Shown: positions 36,046 through 49,037 of the stretch, piece after piece
Layout: each line of letters opens with the position of its first letter
Numbering within the stretch: the stretch's first letter is position 1
From: Gonatopus flavifemur
Taxonomy: Eukaryota > Arthropoda > Insecta > Hymenoptera > Dryinidae
Length of the DNA stretch: 64,000 nt
Direction: 5' to 3'
Assembly (NCBI GenBank): GCA_018340375.1
Contig: JAFFJZ010000001.1
Coordinates: 39,796,001 to 39,860,000, forward strand
Position numbers and translations under genes: made by a program
Notes under the pieces: model-generated
The model's database searches: none
Told to the model about the DNA's origin: nothing
What the model saw: the letters and a program-made list of their open reading frames with translations, nothing else

Positions 36046-36589
36046 TCTTTTCCTTCTTCTAACGAGTCGGAAAGTAGGAAATCTTGAGAATTCAATTGCT
36101 TTTGTCTCAAATAATATTGTTGTTACTCCAAAATACAGCTCGTAACATAAAACATGGGTTTCAGTGGAAGTTTAAGTCGCGGAAAAAATTATTATTATTA
36201 TTATTAAGATATTTGGTAGTTAGAAGAGGGTTGATTCTGATCCTGAGTACGTAATAAGCCTTGTTTCAGTTTGTGTATGCATTCAATCGTTTCTAAGAGT
36301 TGTTTTATGCAGCAGTTTGTATTATTATATCTTGAATTATTCATTAGTTCAATGAGTTATCAGATAAGTTTCTCATACGGTCGAAAGACAAGAATTCAAA
36401 CGATTGATTGATGGATCATACTATTACTGTATACTGGTGTTTTCTTCGAAAAACGATCAGCTGCTTCGAATGTGAAGCTTCGAAATAATTGGGGAAAATT
36501 CACGTATTGTTATCATTTTTTCTGGACTGATGCGAATTTACTATGCCATTATATATATCTTCAATTTCATTTCTATTCTGATGACAAAC

Positions 36590-37090
36590 ATTTCTCTGGA
36601 TCCCTCCAATAAACTGTGAATTTTATCGTAAAACTCTGAAAAAACATCGAAAAACCTGGAAGAATTTAAAAAAACTATGAAAATTTTTTTGAACTCTAAA
36701 AAACTCTGGGAATCTCAGAAAAATCCTTGCTTATTGGATCTTTTCACTAAACATTTTTAGAAATATTTATGAATATCTCTGAAAAACCAATAAACACCTT
36801 TGAAATTCTTTGAAAAACTCTTCATTGGAAATCTATGAAATTTTGCCATCAGGAAAACGTAACTTTGGTTGTTACCTGAGTTATTGTCGTTGTCCAGGAT
36901 TTTTTTTGAATCTTTGATCTTTCTTCAAGATTTCCTGAAGGAATCTTGAAGAAATGCTCAAGATATCTTGAAGAGCTTTTTTGGAATTCTATCAGTATTC
37001 CATCATTCATAGAAATCGTTTCAGTATCTTTGAGGAAGTTTTTTTAGAACTCTCATAAACGCAATGTTTAACTGTTTAGGAATATCTTGA
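36590..37090. repeat. GAAAAACT and TCTTGAAG word tracts
   Basis: First half: AAAACTCTGAAAAA, GAAAAACCTGG, AAAACTATGAAAA, AAAAACTCTGGGAATCTC. Second half: CTTCAAGATTTCCTGAAG, AATCTTGAAG, AAGATATCTTGAAGAG. Similar word use at 58270-58500 and 8745-8850. Diffuse, without sharp ends. Confidence 0.4.
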
Positions 37091-37335
37091 GAACACGTGA
37101 GTTTTGGTTGGAATACTACAACAAAAATTGTTCAAATCGATTCATCTTGAGAAGAGTTGTCGTGAACCAAAAAATCTCCAAAGACCAACAGCCAAAAACG
37201 GGTTTTCTCGACGTTTTGAAGTATCAAAAGTAAAAAATCCCTATATTTCGAAATAAAGTGTTCGACGGTATACAGAATCAGAAGTGAATCATATAAAAAA
37301 ATATACAAAATTCTTTGTTGATGAGGAATTCTATA

Positions 37336-37867
37336 CTGAGAAAGAAAATTCAGTTGATATATGCTCAATCAAAATTTTTTGTTGACCTAACTAAAAATTT
37401 AGAAGGTTCAATCAAAATTTAGTTATGCCAACAAAAAAACACCCACCAAATCACTTTTAGTTGAGAGAAGCAAACATGATTTGGTAAGATAATTTGTTGA
37501 GGATAGCCAAATTTTGGCGACACCTACAAAATGTTTTAGTAGGCACAATAAAACCTTTACGAAAAAACCCGATATCGGAATTTCATCGTTGAATCATCAG
37601 TTGCTGTAATAGTATCCGAAATCTATCGTGTTGTTTCATTATCGTACAAGTCCGATAAAAATACGATATCTACGATAATTATGCAATGTAATCCCGATCG
37701 GCTAGCTGATTGGTTTCATATCGGATAATCATCGTAGACATCGTATTTTCATCGGACTTGTCTGATAATGAAACAATACGACAGATTTCGGATAGTATTA
37801 ATCCCACTGATGATTGAACGATTAAATCCCGATGTCGGGTTTCTTCATAAGGGAAGTTTTCTCAGTT
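37336..37867. mobile_element. CTGAGAAA-ended MITE carrying a nested insertion
   Basis: TA at 37334-37335 then CTGAGAAAGAAAATTCAG; the far end reads AAGTTTTCTCAGTT followed by TA at 37868. The first 230 bases match the 2561-2814 family. The unit is interrupted by a separate palindrome at 37562-37845. Confidence 0.7.
37562..37845. mobile_element. nested palindromic element, ACCCGATATCGG ends
   Basis: Left AAAAAACCCGATATCGG and right CCGATGTCGGGTTTCTT are mirror images. The arms continue through ATCGTTGAATCATCAGT, TATCCGAAATCT, TGTTTCATTATC, ACAAGTCCGAT and TACGAT. It lies wholly inside 37336-37867. Confidence 0.75.
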
Positions 37868-38909
37868 TATATAATTTATATGCAAGTTTTATACAATCCT
37901 TACATTTTCATGGAATTTTTGTACTGCGTTTGTATTAGTTCTTTTGTTTACAGAACGTAAAAATTGTAGAAAAAATTTATGCTTGATGTTCCCAATAAAT
38001 TTGAACAAAAATTTTGAACCATATTGCTTCAACTCCATTTTTCATGGTTGTCGCTGAATGAATACGCATGTAATTGTGTTTGCAAATTGGAAAAAATACC
38101 GTGCGGATTCTTCATAATAATTCTAATTTAAGATCAATCGAAATTCAATTCAGAAGTGCATATTTTCATTGAAGTGAACAAGGATAGTATTGCTATGATG
38201 AGAATGTTAATTCAACAAGTTTGTTAAATAGATTCCACGTGAGAGTCACATTGCAATCATAATTTTTTTCACATAGACATTTTTTCTGTGTAGTTTAAAC
38301 ATTTCTTCTAGACCAGTCCGTAAGTTGTTAGATTTTCAGGACTATTCTGAAGTTTGAAGGAATTTACAACCCCTGTTTGTATCAACAATGAGCCAATTTC
38401 AGCCCATTTTTGGCAAATGCTGGCAAATTTCGCACCAGGAGAAGGTTGAAGTTGGCTTAATATTGTGTACACATGGGAAAAAATGTTCGAATTATGAGAA
38501 TTTTACAAAGATTCTGGAGAAGATATTTTTCATCTGAAGGCATATTAGCTTCATGACATTGGTAATTTGATAAATAATGTTCAGTACATTCCCCTGGTGA
38601 AAAAAAGCGTGCGTAAAACGTGCATCCCCGTGAATTGAGTCTTTCTAAGTTTCCAATCTTTCTTCAACTGTAAGTAATATGAAAAGGATGAGATGGCGGT
38701 CATCCATACTTCATGCACGCAGTGTTTTTCACTGGGTTCAACCCGATGTTTTGGGGATCACGAAGCTTTCCCATCGATGGATACCGTGTTTCTCATTGGT
38801 GAACCAAAAACGCATTTAGATGAACATTTTTTAAGAGTTTTCAGACTCTTTAGACTTTCCGAAATGGATGGATACAGTGCTTTGTGTCTCAAGATATTTT
38901 TTAAAAATA

Positions 38910-39408
38910 GGGTTGCCGCGATATTATCATCGATGATTTGCAATAATCGATTATTTTGATTCCTACGTGTTCCAATGAAATATTTGACGTATGGATTTTC
39001 ATATAACTCATCCACTTTGTATATAATAAAACGGAATAATGGATCATTTTAGGTCGATATGCAGAGTCAGGTATGAGACTAGGACCGCTCCTACGCAATG
39101 TATAAGCTTATGGGCTGGGTCTCAGACTTGACTCTACATACCGCCCTCAGTCTTTTCCACGAAATAAACCAGGATATGCTCCTATTACCGTTTTTGATAT
39201 ATCGTAACGATATAAAAAGATATAAACAATAGGAGCAACAATAGGAAAAATAGGATTGGTTTATTTTGTGCATAAGACTAAGATGATCCACTATTCCGTT
39301 TCATTATGTAAGATGTCGAAAATCTGAGCATTCAATGTTTCATTGAAACACGTAGGAATTAACATAATCCATTATTTCAAATTATCAACGATAAAATCGC
39401 GACAACGC
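38910..39408. mobile_element. GTTGCCGCGATATTATC-ended MITE with internal insertion
   Basis: Starts GGGTTGCCGCGATATTATCA and ends ATCGCGACAACGC, with TA at 38908-38909 and 39409-39410. It shares AATAATCGATTAT, GAAATAAACC, AGATGATCCA and CCGTTTCATT with 21594-21963. About 100 extra bases (39051-39152) form a separate GC-richer palindrome. Confidence 0.8.
39051..39152. repeat. palindromic insertion inside a MITE
   Basis: GATATGCAGAGTCAGGTATG and GAGACTAGG face CTGGGTCTCAGACTTGACTC and TACATACC. It is absent at the matching point of the 21594-21963 copy, so it is either a nested insertion or a family variant. Confidence 0.6.
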
Positions 39409-39419
39409 TATTCAGAAAG

Positions 39420-42400
39420 GTTTGAGAAATCTTACGCAATGTCATAACATTCGTGGTTAAAGAGATCCATTGAACTTGATAAACATAATAAAATTTCATA
39501 AGATTTGACTAGAATATTGTCCGAAATTCTTTGAGATTTGGCGAGATTCGATCAGATTGCCGTTGCAGAGATTTATAAAATTCATCATATTTCAAATCTT
39601 TGCCCAATCTCAACAAGATTCGGCGAGATTCAACGGGTCTTTTCAATGAGGGATATCTGTTAGAGCCCTTTCAAAAGTGAGAAGGATTTAAGAAATTTCA
39701 AACCTTTCTAAAAGATGTCTAGAGTTCCTTCTATGTTAATCCGCTACTGGATAAAATACGAATTCAATAGTCCAAGTAATAGATAAGAGCCAGAAGAATG
39801 AAAACGATCGAGCCAGTACAAAAGCCGTAGTAGAATTCAATCATAAGTACAGTTGTCTGGGATTTTTATGGTAAAATACTACTGGAAACGAACAAGCTCA
39901 CTTTCGAAGTTCAATGGAGCGAGATGAGTGGTCTCTTATTCTTCTAGATTTAGAGAGTGCATTTGCGACGTTGAAGGATACACACGATTATATCCACGGT
40001 ATAGATATACTTGGCTTCCCGTGGATCTAAAGGAATATCCTGCTTTTTACTTTCGTATGACAACTTTTCAACGAGTAATATCATGCAAGTGTAATGCGAT
40101 TCAATCCTCCAATAGACTTTATCGAAAGAATAAGCTATCGAAAGCATATCAAGATCAAAAGCATCTTGCAGATGAGATGTTTCGTTCCGCGTATTGACAT
40201 CAAGTCATCGATCATGTTTTTATATTCAAAAGCCATCATCGTCTCTTGAAAAATGTTATCGTGGTTGATTACAGCTTTTGGTTTTTCGAATTTAAATATT
40301 TGTTTACTTACACAGAGGAATGCGAGGCGTTTATTGATATGAATTCTTTCTTTGTAACAGTTTCCTTCCTTTTCCAAACAAAACACAATAAGAGACGAAG
40401 AAAATTCGAATATGCTAGTTGTTGCTTTTCCGTGATATTGATTGGATCTGACGAACCATCTAAATTTTCTTTCTTATATGCACATATTCAAGTTCAAATT
40501 GTTGCTTTTATGTCATTTCCATAATTCGACGAACACTGATGAATGGTTGGTTATGTGAATAAGAATTAAGGATCAATTTACTTACGAAATAAATGATCAA
40601 ATTTTCCGTACGTTTTGAACTAAACACTTGGGTCTCAAAAATACTGATAAGCGATGCATTTTTACGTAATCAAGAGAACTGAATTTTATTGGCTTGGAGT
40701 ATTATTGTTTATGTTGTAAAGTAATATAAATCGAAGCCAGTGTATCAATGCAAATGCGTAATTGATTCAGGTGGTGTGTTAACAGGTTGACTGTCAGACC
40801 AATTCTTTGCTACTTAAGTAAGTACTGATATTAATAGCAATCAGTTTGGAATTGTTTTAGACGTGTTTTAAAGTTGTCGTGTGAGTTTCTTTCGTTCGAC
40901 ATGGATTTAGTGCTTAGTGATGTGATTTAATTTGAATTCATTTCTGTATAAAAAGAATAATTGCTGATAAATAATCCAAAAACGTTATTAAAACTATAAC
41001 TGTTCACTGTGTAAAGGAAGTCTTGAATTCAGATTGTGATATGACTTAATTTAAGACATAGCCCAAAGAAGCGTATTTGAAGTGGAAAGTAAGCACAAAA
41101 AACATTGGCCGACACAATGGAACAGGCTGAATTTCAGTAAATTTTTAAATCAAGCCGCAGCCAATGTAAACCACATTTTTCACAGTGTTGACTTCGCGTT
41201 CAATGGGATTACAGTGTCAATGTTTCAATTTAATCCACAGGGATTGAATCTTCGTGGCAGATGTTGTTAATTCCTGATTAATTACGGTTTGTCAAATCTG
41301 AAAAGGGGATAATTCATTTTCTGCCAATGTTTAAGAGAATATTGGCACCGGAATCATTAGTCTTTTTATATTTGCCGGTTTATTTACAAGTTGAATGTCT
41401 CGACATCGAGTGCAAATGATTTTATTAGTTCCTTCCCTAATAAATTATATAATACGAAATGATTAGGAAAATCGCATAATATTTCTTCTAAAACGAATTT
41501 TCGATACAGTTTCAATTCAGGCTCTGGAATATCTCGTTATGAATGATGTATGATAATAATACAATTCAACATATTGGAATGTTGTCTTTTAAATATCTTG
41601 AGAATTCGAATGATCTTTTTGCGTCTCGAGAAGAATTTCACGGTGTTGATCAAGTGTCTAAGAACCAACGTAATCAATATATTTTTATTCTTTTCTTTCC
41701 ACTGACATGTGAACTATGTTTTTTTTGCAAATGTCATTCCATCGTGGCATGTGGATTAATTTTTGGAATATAAAAGATATTGAGAAAGATTTCAATTCAG
41801 CATTCAAATGAGTTTTGAGATATAAAAAAAATGTTTCTCCAAGTTATGTACTTATTCTGGAATTCCGATAATGTTTACTTTCATTTCAAGTTATTTTTGA
41901 TTCAATATGAACTAGACAATTCATCCTGAATCGCGAGGGAATAGAAAAATTGGTCATAAACCATTGCGTGTGCAGGAAAATCACGTTACACTTAGAATAG
42001 AATGCTAATAACATATTATATACTGAATATATGTTCCATGTGTCATCACATTTTCTTTTGTATTTCACGTGGACAAATATGAACCGGAGAAAGGTTATAT
42101 AAACTAAAAATTATATTCATATCAATATGATGAAAATATACGTTCGGAATTTCTCGTGGTGCACTTCGAGAAACTACTTAAAGGTTAATGATATGTGTAT
42201 TTTTTACATGAAATGATGATTCAAATACTGAATATCAATGAGAGAGGTGAACGATTTCCTCAACGGATATATCATGGCAGATATGATCTACGATACGTTT
42301 ATTTGCATTTTTCACTGAAAAAGATGAATAACTACTCCCATCACTGTATGATTGATACAAACCGATTCAATAATTATCATCCTTTTAATTCTGGAAAATA
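39420..42400. other. no gene seen
   Basis: Short ORFs of 60-92 codons on both strands (for example 39928-40197 plus) carry no recognisable motif. 39490-39640 repeats GAGATT(T/C)GGCGAGATTC words. Confidence 0.4.
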
Positions 42401-42409
42401 TTTCAGCTA

Positions 42410-42676
42410 CACTGAAAAAACAGATATCGTGAAAAATACCATAATTTATGGATTTTTGGCGTTGGTCTGACCCGAGTCAAAATATTTACGTAAACGAACT
42501 TCTAAAAGTCCCATAACTTCTTGGACTTTTATAAAGAAGTATGGTACCTTCCTCATAAAAGTCCCAGCCATTATGGTACTTTCAGAGGTATCTTCACGTA
42601 AATATTTTGACTCGGGCCAGACCAACGCCAAAAATCCATAAATTATGGTATTTTTCAAGATACCTTTTTCTCCGTG
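42410..42676. mobile_element. 267-bp full palindrome, TA-flanked
   Basis: Left CACTGAAAAAACAGATATC and right CTTTTTCTCCGTG, with TA at 42408-42409 and 42677-42678. Arms pair over nearly the whole length (CATAATTTATGGATTTTTGG, GTTGGTCTG, CCCGAGTCAAAATATTTACG). A twin of exactly the same length lies at 43975-44241. Confidence 0.9.
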
Positions 42677-43351
42677 TACAAATATTCTACACAAATTTCT
42701 GGAAGTGATTTGCACTTGGGATTCAATCGAATTAGAATTTTTGGATGTAAATTAAGGCATCAATATAGTTAATCAAGAACTTAACCGCATGTTGAAGAAT
42801 TCAATTTGTGTTCTCAAGAACTGTCTTTCAGTGTTGTAAGTGTTTAGAACAACGCTTCTAATTGATTGACAGCGGAAAATTTTTCCTTGGTAATCCAATA
42901 TTATTTGAGTAGTTATTACTGTTAGCACACTCTATAAAATTGATGACTCCTCAAAGGTAGAAGAGTTATCGAAAATGCATTTTCCCATAGAAGAGAAATC
43001 TTCTGTTTTCGACGAAAAAATCCCCCCATGAATTTTAAAACGGATATATTTACACATTTTCTGACACAACTTCTGGGATTATAATTTCGTTTCGACTTTT
43101 ATCTGTCGTTGATAAGGAGAAATGGCGTATCACGCAATGATTGAATTCAACCTTTAGAATGTACTTGTATCGAGTGCAATTAATTCTTTCTCAGCTTGAT
43201 TAATACGATAAACAATCCATCTTGTGGTATAATCCTTGGTATAAAACGGCAAAGGACAATATAAATTTTATATGCTAATTTCTATTTGTTGATATATAAT
43301 GTTACGCGAGTTCTCGACATTCACTTTTGTGAACCGTGCACTGAATTAAAT

Positions 43352-43488
43352 TTGATTCTCACCGAATTCTTTGATGGTGCACAGGGATATAGCACTTGGT
43401 TGGCAAGCAGCAACGTCCAGGATCGACTTGCGTCAGTTTTACGTCCGATCTTCCTAATTCTGTCAGCCTTAATCTAGAAAAACTGTAA
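43352..43488 (-). CDS. candidate internal exon, unrecognised
   Basis: Minus strand: acceptor tttttatttacag then an open frame (SRLRLTELGRSDVKL, VDPGRCCLPTKCYIPV) and donor AATTCG/gtgagaatc. The block is GC-richer than its flanks. Phase fits the donor at 57354. The plus strand is also open here (YSTWLASSNVQDRLASVLRP, then stop and AATAAA), so strand is uncertain. Confidence 0.25.
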
Positions 43489-43974
43489 ATAAAAATCATG
43501 TGTTAGAATTCTGTACATGTTGATAATGATCTATTTAATTTTTGGAATATAATTCCATCGAATGGGAATGATTATAGAAATAAAAGTATTGAAATAGCTT
43601 GCTCTTGCAGCCTATTTAACACTATTATGCAAATGATTTCATTTTATATCGAATAGATCTAGATGTGATTGTATCTAACCGAATTTCATAAGTTCGTTTA
43701 CATGTTAATGTTATTTATCAGATATTTGACTCAAGAATTTTATATATTTATATATATTTTCGAATCTTTCTTATAACTTGTTAGAACATTGAACATTCAG
43801 GGTTTGAATACAACTTATTAGAATTTGATTAGAATGTTCAACAGAACATTCAACAATTGGATGTTTTATGAATGAGGAACGAACTCTCAATTTCGTTGAA
43901 TAAACGCACTATGAATTGAAAGAAACTCTACGTGGGAGGTGGCGATGCCATTCATTGCATTTGATTTAATTATA

Positions 43975-44241
43975 AACTGAGAAAACAGATATCTTGAAAA
44001 ATACCATAATTTATGGATTTTTGGCGTTGGTCTGACCCGAGTCAAAATATATACGTGAACAAACCTCTAAAAGTCCCATAATTTCTTGGACTTTTATGAA
44101 GAAGTATGGTATCTTCCTCATAAAAGTCCCAGCCATTATGATACTTTTGGAGTCATCTGCACGTAAATATTTTGACTCGGGTTAGACCAACGCCAAAAAT
44201 CCATAAATTATGGTATTTTTCAAGATACCTTTTTCTCCGTG
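43975..44241. mobile_element. 267-bp full palindrome, TA-flanked, twin copy
   Basis: Same ends and interior as 42410-42676, with a handful of substitutions. TA is at 43973-43974 and 44242-44243. The two copies lie 1.3 kb apart in the same orientation. Confidence 0.9.
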
Positions 44242-44501
44242 TACATTAGGTATAATAATAAATATATACATATAGTAAAATTATATACTCGACATGGTAA
44301 GTCTATCGAAAAAATATATTCCCCCGTGAAATTTGATTTGCAGAATTTATGAATTTTTTAAACATTAGATAGAGAATCTATACAAATTTTGATAAAATTG
44401 ATATCAAAATTGACGCGGGGAGATATCAAATATCCAATATTGTTTGATTCGTTTCGTTCAATTTGTGATTCAGACATTTAGTGATTGTGAGCGAATTCAT
44501 T

Positions 44502-44733
44502 CCCCGAGTCAAAAAGTGAAACCTGATTTAGCTCTGATTTGTTGCGTATTACGGAGTGAATCAGGTTTAATTCCATTTTTCGTCCTGATCTCGCGCTGTT
44601 CTCAACCTGATCTTGCTTTCAACATTCTTATTCAACCTGATGTTAACCTTTTTTCGACCCGATTGAACTCTGGATCGTTGCGTATTCCGGAGTTGATCAG
44701 GCTTTAAAAAGTATTATAATTTTTCGACTCAGG
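44502..44733. mobile_element. AACCTGAT-word MITE
   Basis: Starts CCCCGAGTCAAAAAGTG and ends TTTTTCGACTCAGGT. The words AACCTGATTT, AATCAGGTTT, TCAACCTGATC, CAACCTGATG and GATCAGGCTT alternate in orientation; GTTGCGTATT.CGGAGT occurs twice. A spurious ORF covers it. Confidence 0.75.
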
Positions 44734-44975
44734 TCTTTATTTGATATATATATCAACAATTACTGAACAACTCTTCATTAATTCATTAAATCATCTTTGA
44801 ATGTAATTGTATTCTGATTCATTTTTCCTTCCATCAAAGGTGAAAAGAATGATTTTATTGTGAAAATTGTTAATTTTTTCGTTTTGTGAAGTGATTGATA
44901 CTCAAAGTGACGGAGTATCTTCTTCCAAATTATATTATATTCCACTCGAATAATCAGAATCGAAATACAAATCAT

Positions 44976-45056
44976 ACCTTCTAAATCATCAATGCCGACT
45001 AGATTATACGTGGATATTGATTGCCAGTGCTTTTGGAAACCGACAATCTCACATCT
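44976..45056 (-). CDS. weak candidate exon, unrecognised
   Basis: Between gaaatttgttag and TTAGAAG/gtatgattt, 81 bases with one open frame (RCEIVGFQKHWQSISTYNLV, then GIDDLE). The acceptor has a poor pyrimidine tract, and the phase does not fit the exon candidates at 43.4 or 57.4 kb. Confidence 0.15.
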
Positions 45057-45069
45057 TCCTAACAAATTT

Positions 45070-47930
45070 CATTTGATTTTATAAATCACATTTCTATCAA
45101 ATAATTTATCCACTGTAATTTGGATTGAATCGAATAAACTGAAAAAAATCACATTTTTTGACCACCATCAGTTCGTAGAGTATTTGAGTAATTATCACAG
45201 AGCACATGGAAAACCACAATATCACTGGAGATCTGTTGAGTCAACACCTGTTCATCGCGCGCGATTGAACAGATCTCGTATTCAACATTTAACGATTGAA
45301 ACTGTTTCAAAGAGTTGAAACAAACCAAGAGGACTCGAAGGAGGGTGGGGGAAGGTATAGATTAAATATGATGATTCGAATTTGTTTTTTATCATTCGGA
45401 TATGATAAGGGATGTATTATGATAACGGTCTTCGGTCTTGTGCGATTAACATGTCGTTGCTCTCGATTCTAATGACTGACTAGACGTCCTTTATCCCACA
45501 ATGAAACCTTATAGCACTGGATCAGCGAAAAATCGTCACTATATGTGATGATGGTGCGAGGAAGTTCTTACATTACCAGGAGTAGTCTAATCTTACAGCA
45601 CGTGTCGTTTGATTTGAATTAATACTTTAAGAAGATGTGTGTATGCGGTTAATGTATGCACTCCTATGAAGATTCATCATTTTAACGAGAGTTCCGTTGA
45701 CATCGGTTGAAGTTAGTGAGTGGCATTGAACGACCTTTCAATTACGTTCACTAATAATTCCTCGTTTGAAGAAAATTTCAAGGATTTTCGAATAACGTAG
45801 CTCAAAGACATTCAATGTCACGGTTTTTTCCCCTTTACCAACACTAATAGCTGAATTTTCATTTGAATCTTGAGTTATTTATGAAATTTTCAAGTATGTC
45901 ATTTTAATTCCGTCATGGTTTTTCAATATTCTAGTCTCTATGTGCACAAGGATAAATAAAATACAATAAAATTTGCGATTTTAATTATTCTTCTATGCCA
46001 TTGTCATTGAAGTCTTGTAGTTTTTGTTTTGCAAAGTTTTTTCTCAAATTATGTGATATAAATATAAAAAATTTTCAGATAAATCACTTGAATCGATTTG
46101 ATACGAGAATTCAATGAATAAATAGTTGATGTAAGTGCTACTTTTTGGAATAAAGACTCTATCTTGTAGGCATTAAAGTGGTTTTGACCACTTGATTATG
46201 TGTATTGAGAATTATGAAAAACCTTTGTACATGAATATGTTTAAAGCGTTGATTCATCCCGTCACAATTCTCTTTTTTTTCCTAACAAGAATGATCGGTA
46301 CATTTTTCTTTGAATATACATGAAACGTTGATGACCTTCGTATCAGGTTCAATGTCTTGACAATTTTTCCCTATCAAGATCAGCTAAAATTTCATAACAG
46401 AGTGAAACTTCTGTCAAAGATAGAGAGAAAAATTAACATTATTGTCATAGTATATCAACGTCTATATTCTTTTCCGAGATGATAACAAGAACCAGCTGTG
46501 TGTTGTCGCACTAGTCTGATAATTCATTTTCCTTTGGCAGGTTCAAAGCAGGAAAAAATGTTTATTCTTCATCAAAAAGTCATAGCAGAGAGAATTAATT
46601 TACTTAACCTTTGAATAAATGAATAACTTCTATGATTAATTTTTTTTTTCACTTTTACATGTAATGTCACTTTATAAGAATCATATCATCCCAAAGTCGT
46701 AATAATCTATGAATTTCAAAAGACTATAAAAGCATTTGTGGGGAGTTCCTAATCATATGGAGTTTATTGGATGATTGTAATTCGAGGAGAATTAAAGTAA
46801 AGAGAGAATGAGTATCTTCATCCATATAATTCAAGATTGGGTTTTATAATTATCTGTAATAATTTATTCGTATCATTTTGAACGGAAATTCATTGTCTAT
46901 AAATATCTTCTACAGTTATGGATTGTTAGTTGATTGTAGATTTTAATTCACTTTAATTACAAGGAATATAAATTAACAAACAATTTTTCATCTGGATTGA
47001 TCCGTACGAATGATTTCCACAGCACTTTTGTCACTTCAAATGATTAAAAGGTTCTTTTGAATTCCAGGGATCGGAAGTCAGAACTCAAGTTATGGAATTG
47101 AAATCGAATAATGTATTGAATTTCCATGTATGGGAGATTTGTAAAATATTATCTGAAACATTATTCCCTACTTTTTATTAAATTTGTACATATCATATCG
47201 GACTCTATTTTTTAAGAGGATGAGAAATGAGAGTGAATATAGATAGTATGAAAATAATGCTCTAATATTCTTCCACCGTGGAAAATGCACGTTCTCCATC
47301 AAAAGATGTATGAATCTGTTTTAATTCAACTTGGAAAATTCAATTATCATCCATTATCTGAACGTCAATGAGAAGATAAGATTTCGATACGTGCATTCCA
47401 TGTTCCTGAATATTTCACCACTTCATTCCTTATATAATTCCTTTTATTTTCGCTAAATATGAAACATAAAATTTATTCGAACTCCCAGAAACATTCGTAT
47501 GGTAATAATGAGTGGATTATTCATCACCATCAAGTTTAATGTATGCAAATGTACGTATTCTTCCTGTGATGTAGTAGTTTAAAAGAGTAAGTTTGCACTT
47601 TCATCAACTTATTCCAATCAATTCACTAACGAGTTTAATGTCATGCAAAATTTCAAACGAGTGTGTGAAATATTCCTGATGAAATCACCCTAGATTGTTA
47701 TTGTTTTTTCGATGTTATGAAAGTCAGAACGCTTTATCAGTTTATTAGACAATTCTTTGATAATGTAAAAGAGTTCGAAGGTTATTAGCCGAGATAACCT
47801 ACAAACGTAATACTAATATGTACTAACAATCTTGAAACTATGTGTGTTAATAAAACGTTTATCAACGTGATATTAGCAATTCCATTTCAATTCAATTTCT
47901 TTTCGTCTGCATAATATTGAGAGGTATTAG
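45070..47930. other. no gene seen
   Basis: AT-rich, repeat-poor compared with the rest of the window. No ORF above 60 codons. Confidence 0.5.
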
Positions 47931-47932
47931 AG

Positions 47933-48066
47933 ATGGGGCATCTTGACATAACCGATTCTTTTCTATATAAAGAATTATCGAGCCTTCATTGATTTTTATA
48001 TATTCTCAATCGAAATTTGATATAAATTACATAAGGGCGAATCGGTTATGTCAAAATCGTCCATCA
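47933..48066. mobile_element. palindromic repeat, uninterrupted copy
   Basis: GATGGGGCATCTTGACATAA and CCGATTC face GAATCGGTTATGTC and AAAATCGTCCATC. The centre holds TTGATTTTTATATATTCTCA, the uninterrupted site of the insertion seen at 56014-56209. Confidence 0.65.
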
Positions 48067-48527
48067 TTGAGATGTATTTGAAGCAGGTAATCATGGTGTG
48101 TAATAATCAATATACAAAAATAGTCTAAATTTCATATCCAAAAAGCAATATAAGATGAAAAATTCTGCAATTTGTTGAAAAGTGGCATTATACTATAAAG
48201 GATGATATTATTCGTTAAAATGACTCTGCAGAAGTTCCAAAATTCATGCTAAATACACAATGGAGTGTGGAAATTCTTAGAAGTTTCTATATTCGTTCCT
48301 AATTCCCTGTAACATTCCTTGAATTTGATTAGTACTTGAACGAGCCATACTTGGATCACGGAGTGTCGTTGTTGCGGATTGGAGCAGCACATTATGTCAA
48401 AAAATGATTGTCATCTCAGCAAGATGTTATCTCTCCACGCGGAAATGTGATCGGAATGCGTGGAAAGGGACCGCAATATTTAAAGCAATGTCGGATTCAT
48501 TTCAGGTACGTAAAGTATTTGTTGAGA

Positions 48528-49037
48528 TCATGGTTGCGTGGATATTAAGTTTTGTTTAAAATCAAAGTTTTCATAAGAAATCTTCAACACAGTTGGGAAA
48601 ACATGTAGGATATACATCATGATTATTCCAAGATAAGGGCTTATTTTTTGAAAATAAATAAATATGCTTGAAATGAGTGCTGGTTTAATATGACGGATGA
48701 GTAGTGATTTGAATTCGATCGTACGATGTAGCGACGTGAGAATTTCATTTCGGGGATAAAAATGACATGGAGAATCGACTAGGAGAATTTTCAAAATTAT
48801 ATACAATTTATATATAATTCTGGAAATTTTCTCATTTGGAGATTTTAAGCTCTTTTCTACGTATAGAAATAAGTGATACCCGATAAAACATCTATTGTCA
48901 CTTGCTAAATATTCTGTGTCTATCATAAAAACCTGTTCGAAGATTGATAAATAAAAATATGTCAAATATATGAATATAAGAATATAAGCCTGATCATCTG
49001 TATGTGTTATTATGTGAATGTCTATCAAATTAGGCAT
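48528..49037 (-). other. 169-codon hydrophobic ORF, doubtful
   Basis: Rich in Ile, Leu, Phe and Tyr (YILIFIYLTYFYLSIFEQ, IYKLYIILKILL), so it could form several membrane spans. No family motif, no splice signal at either end and no supporting neighbour. Such composition is also what AT-rich random sequence gives. Confidence 0.15.
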
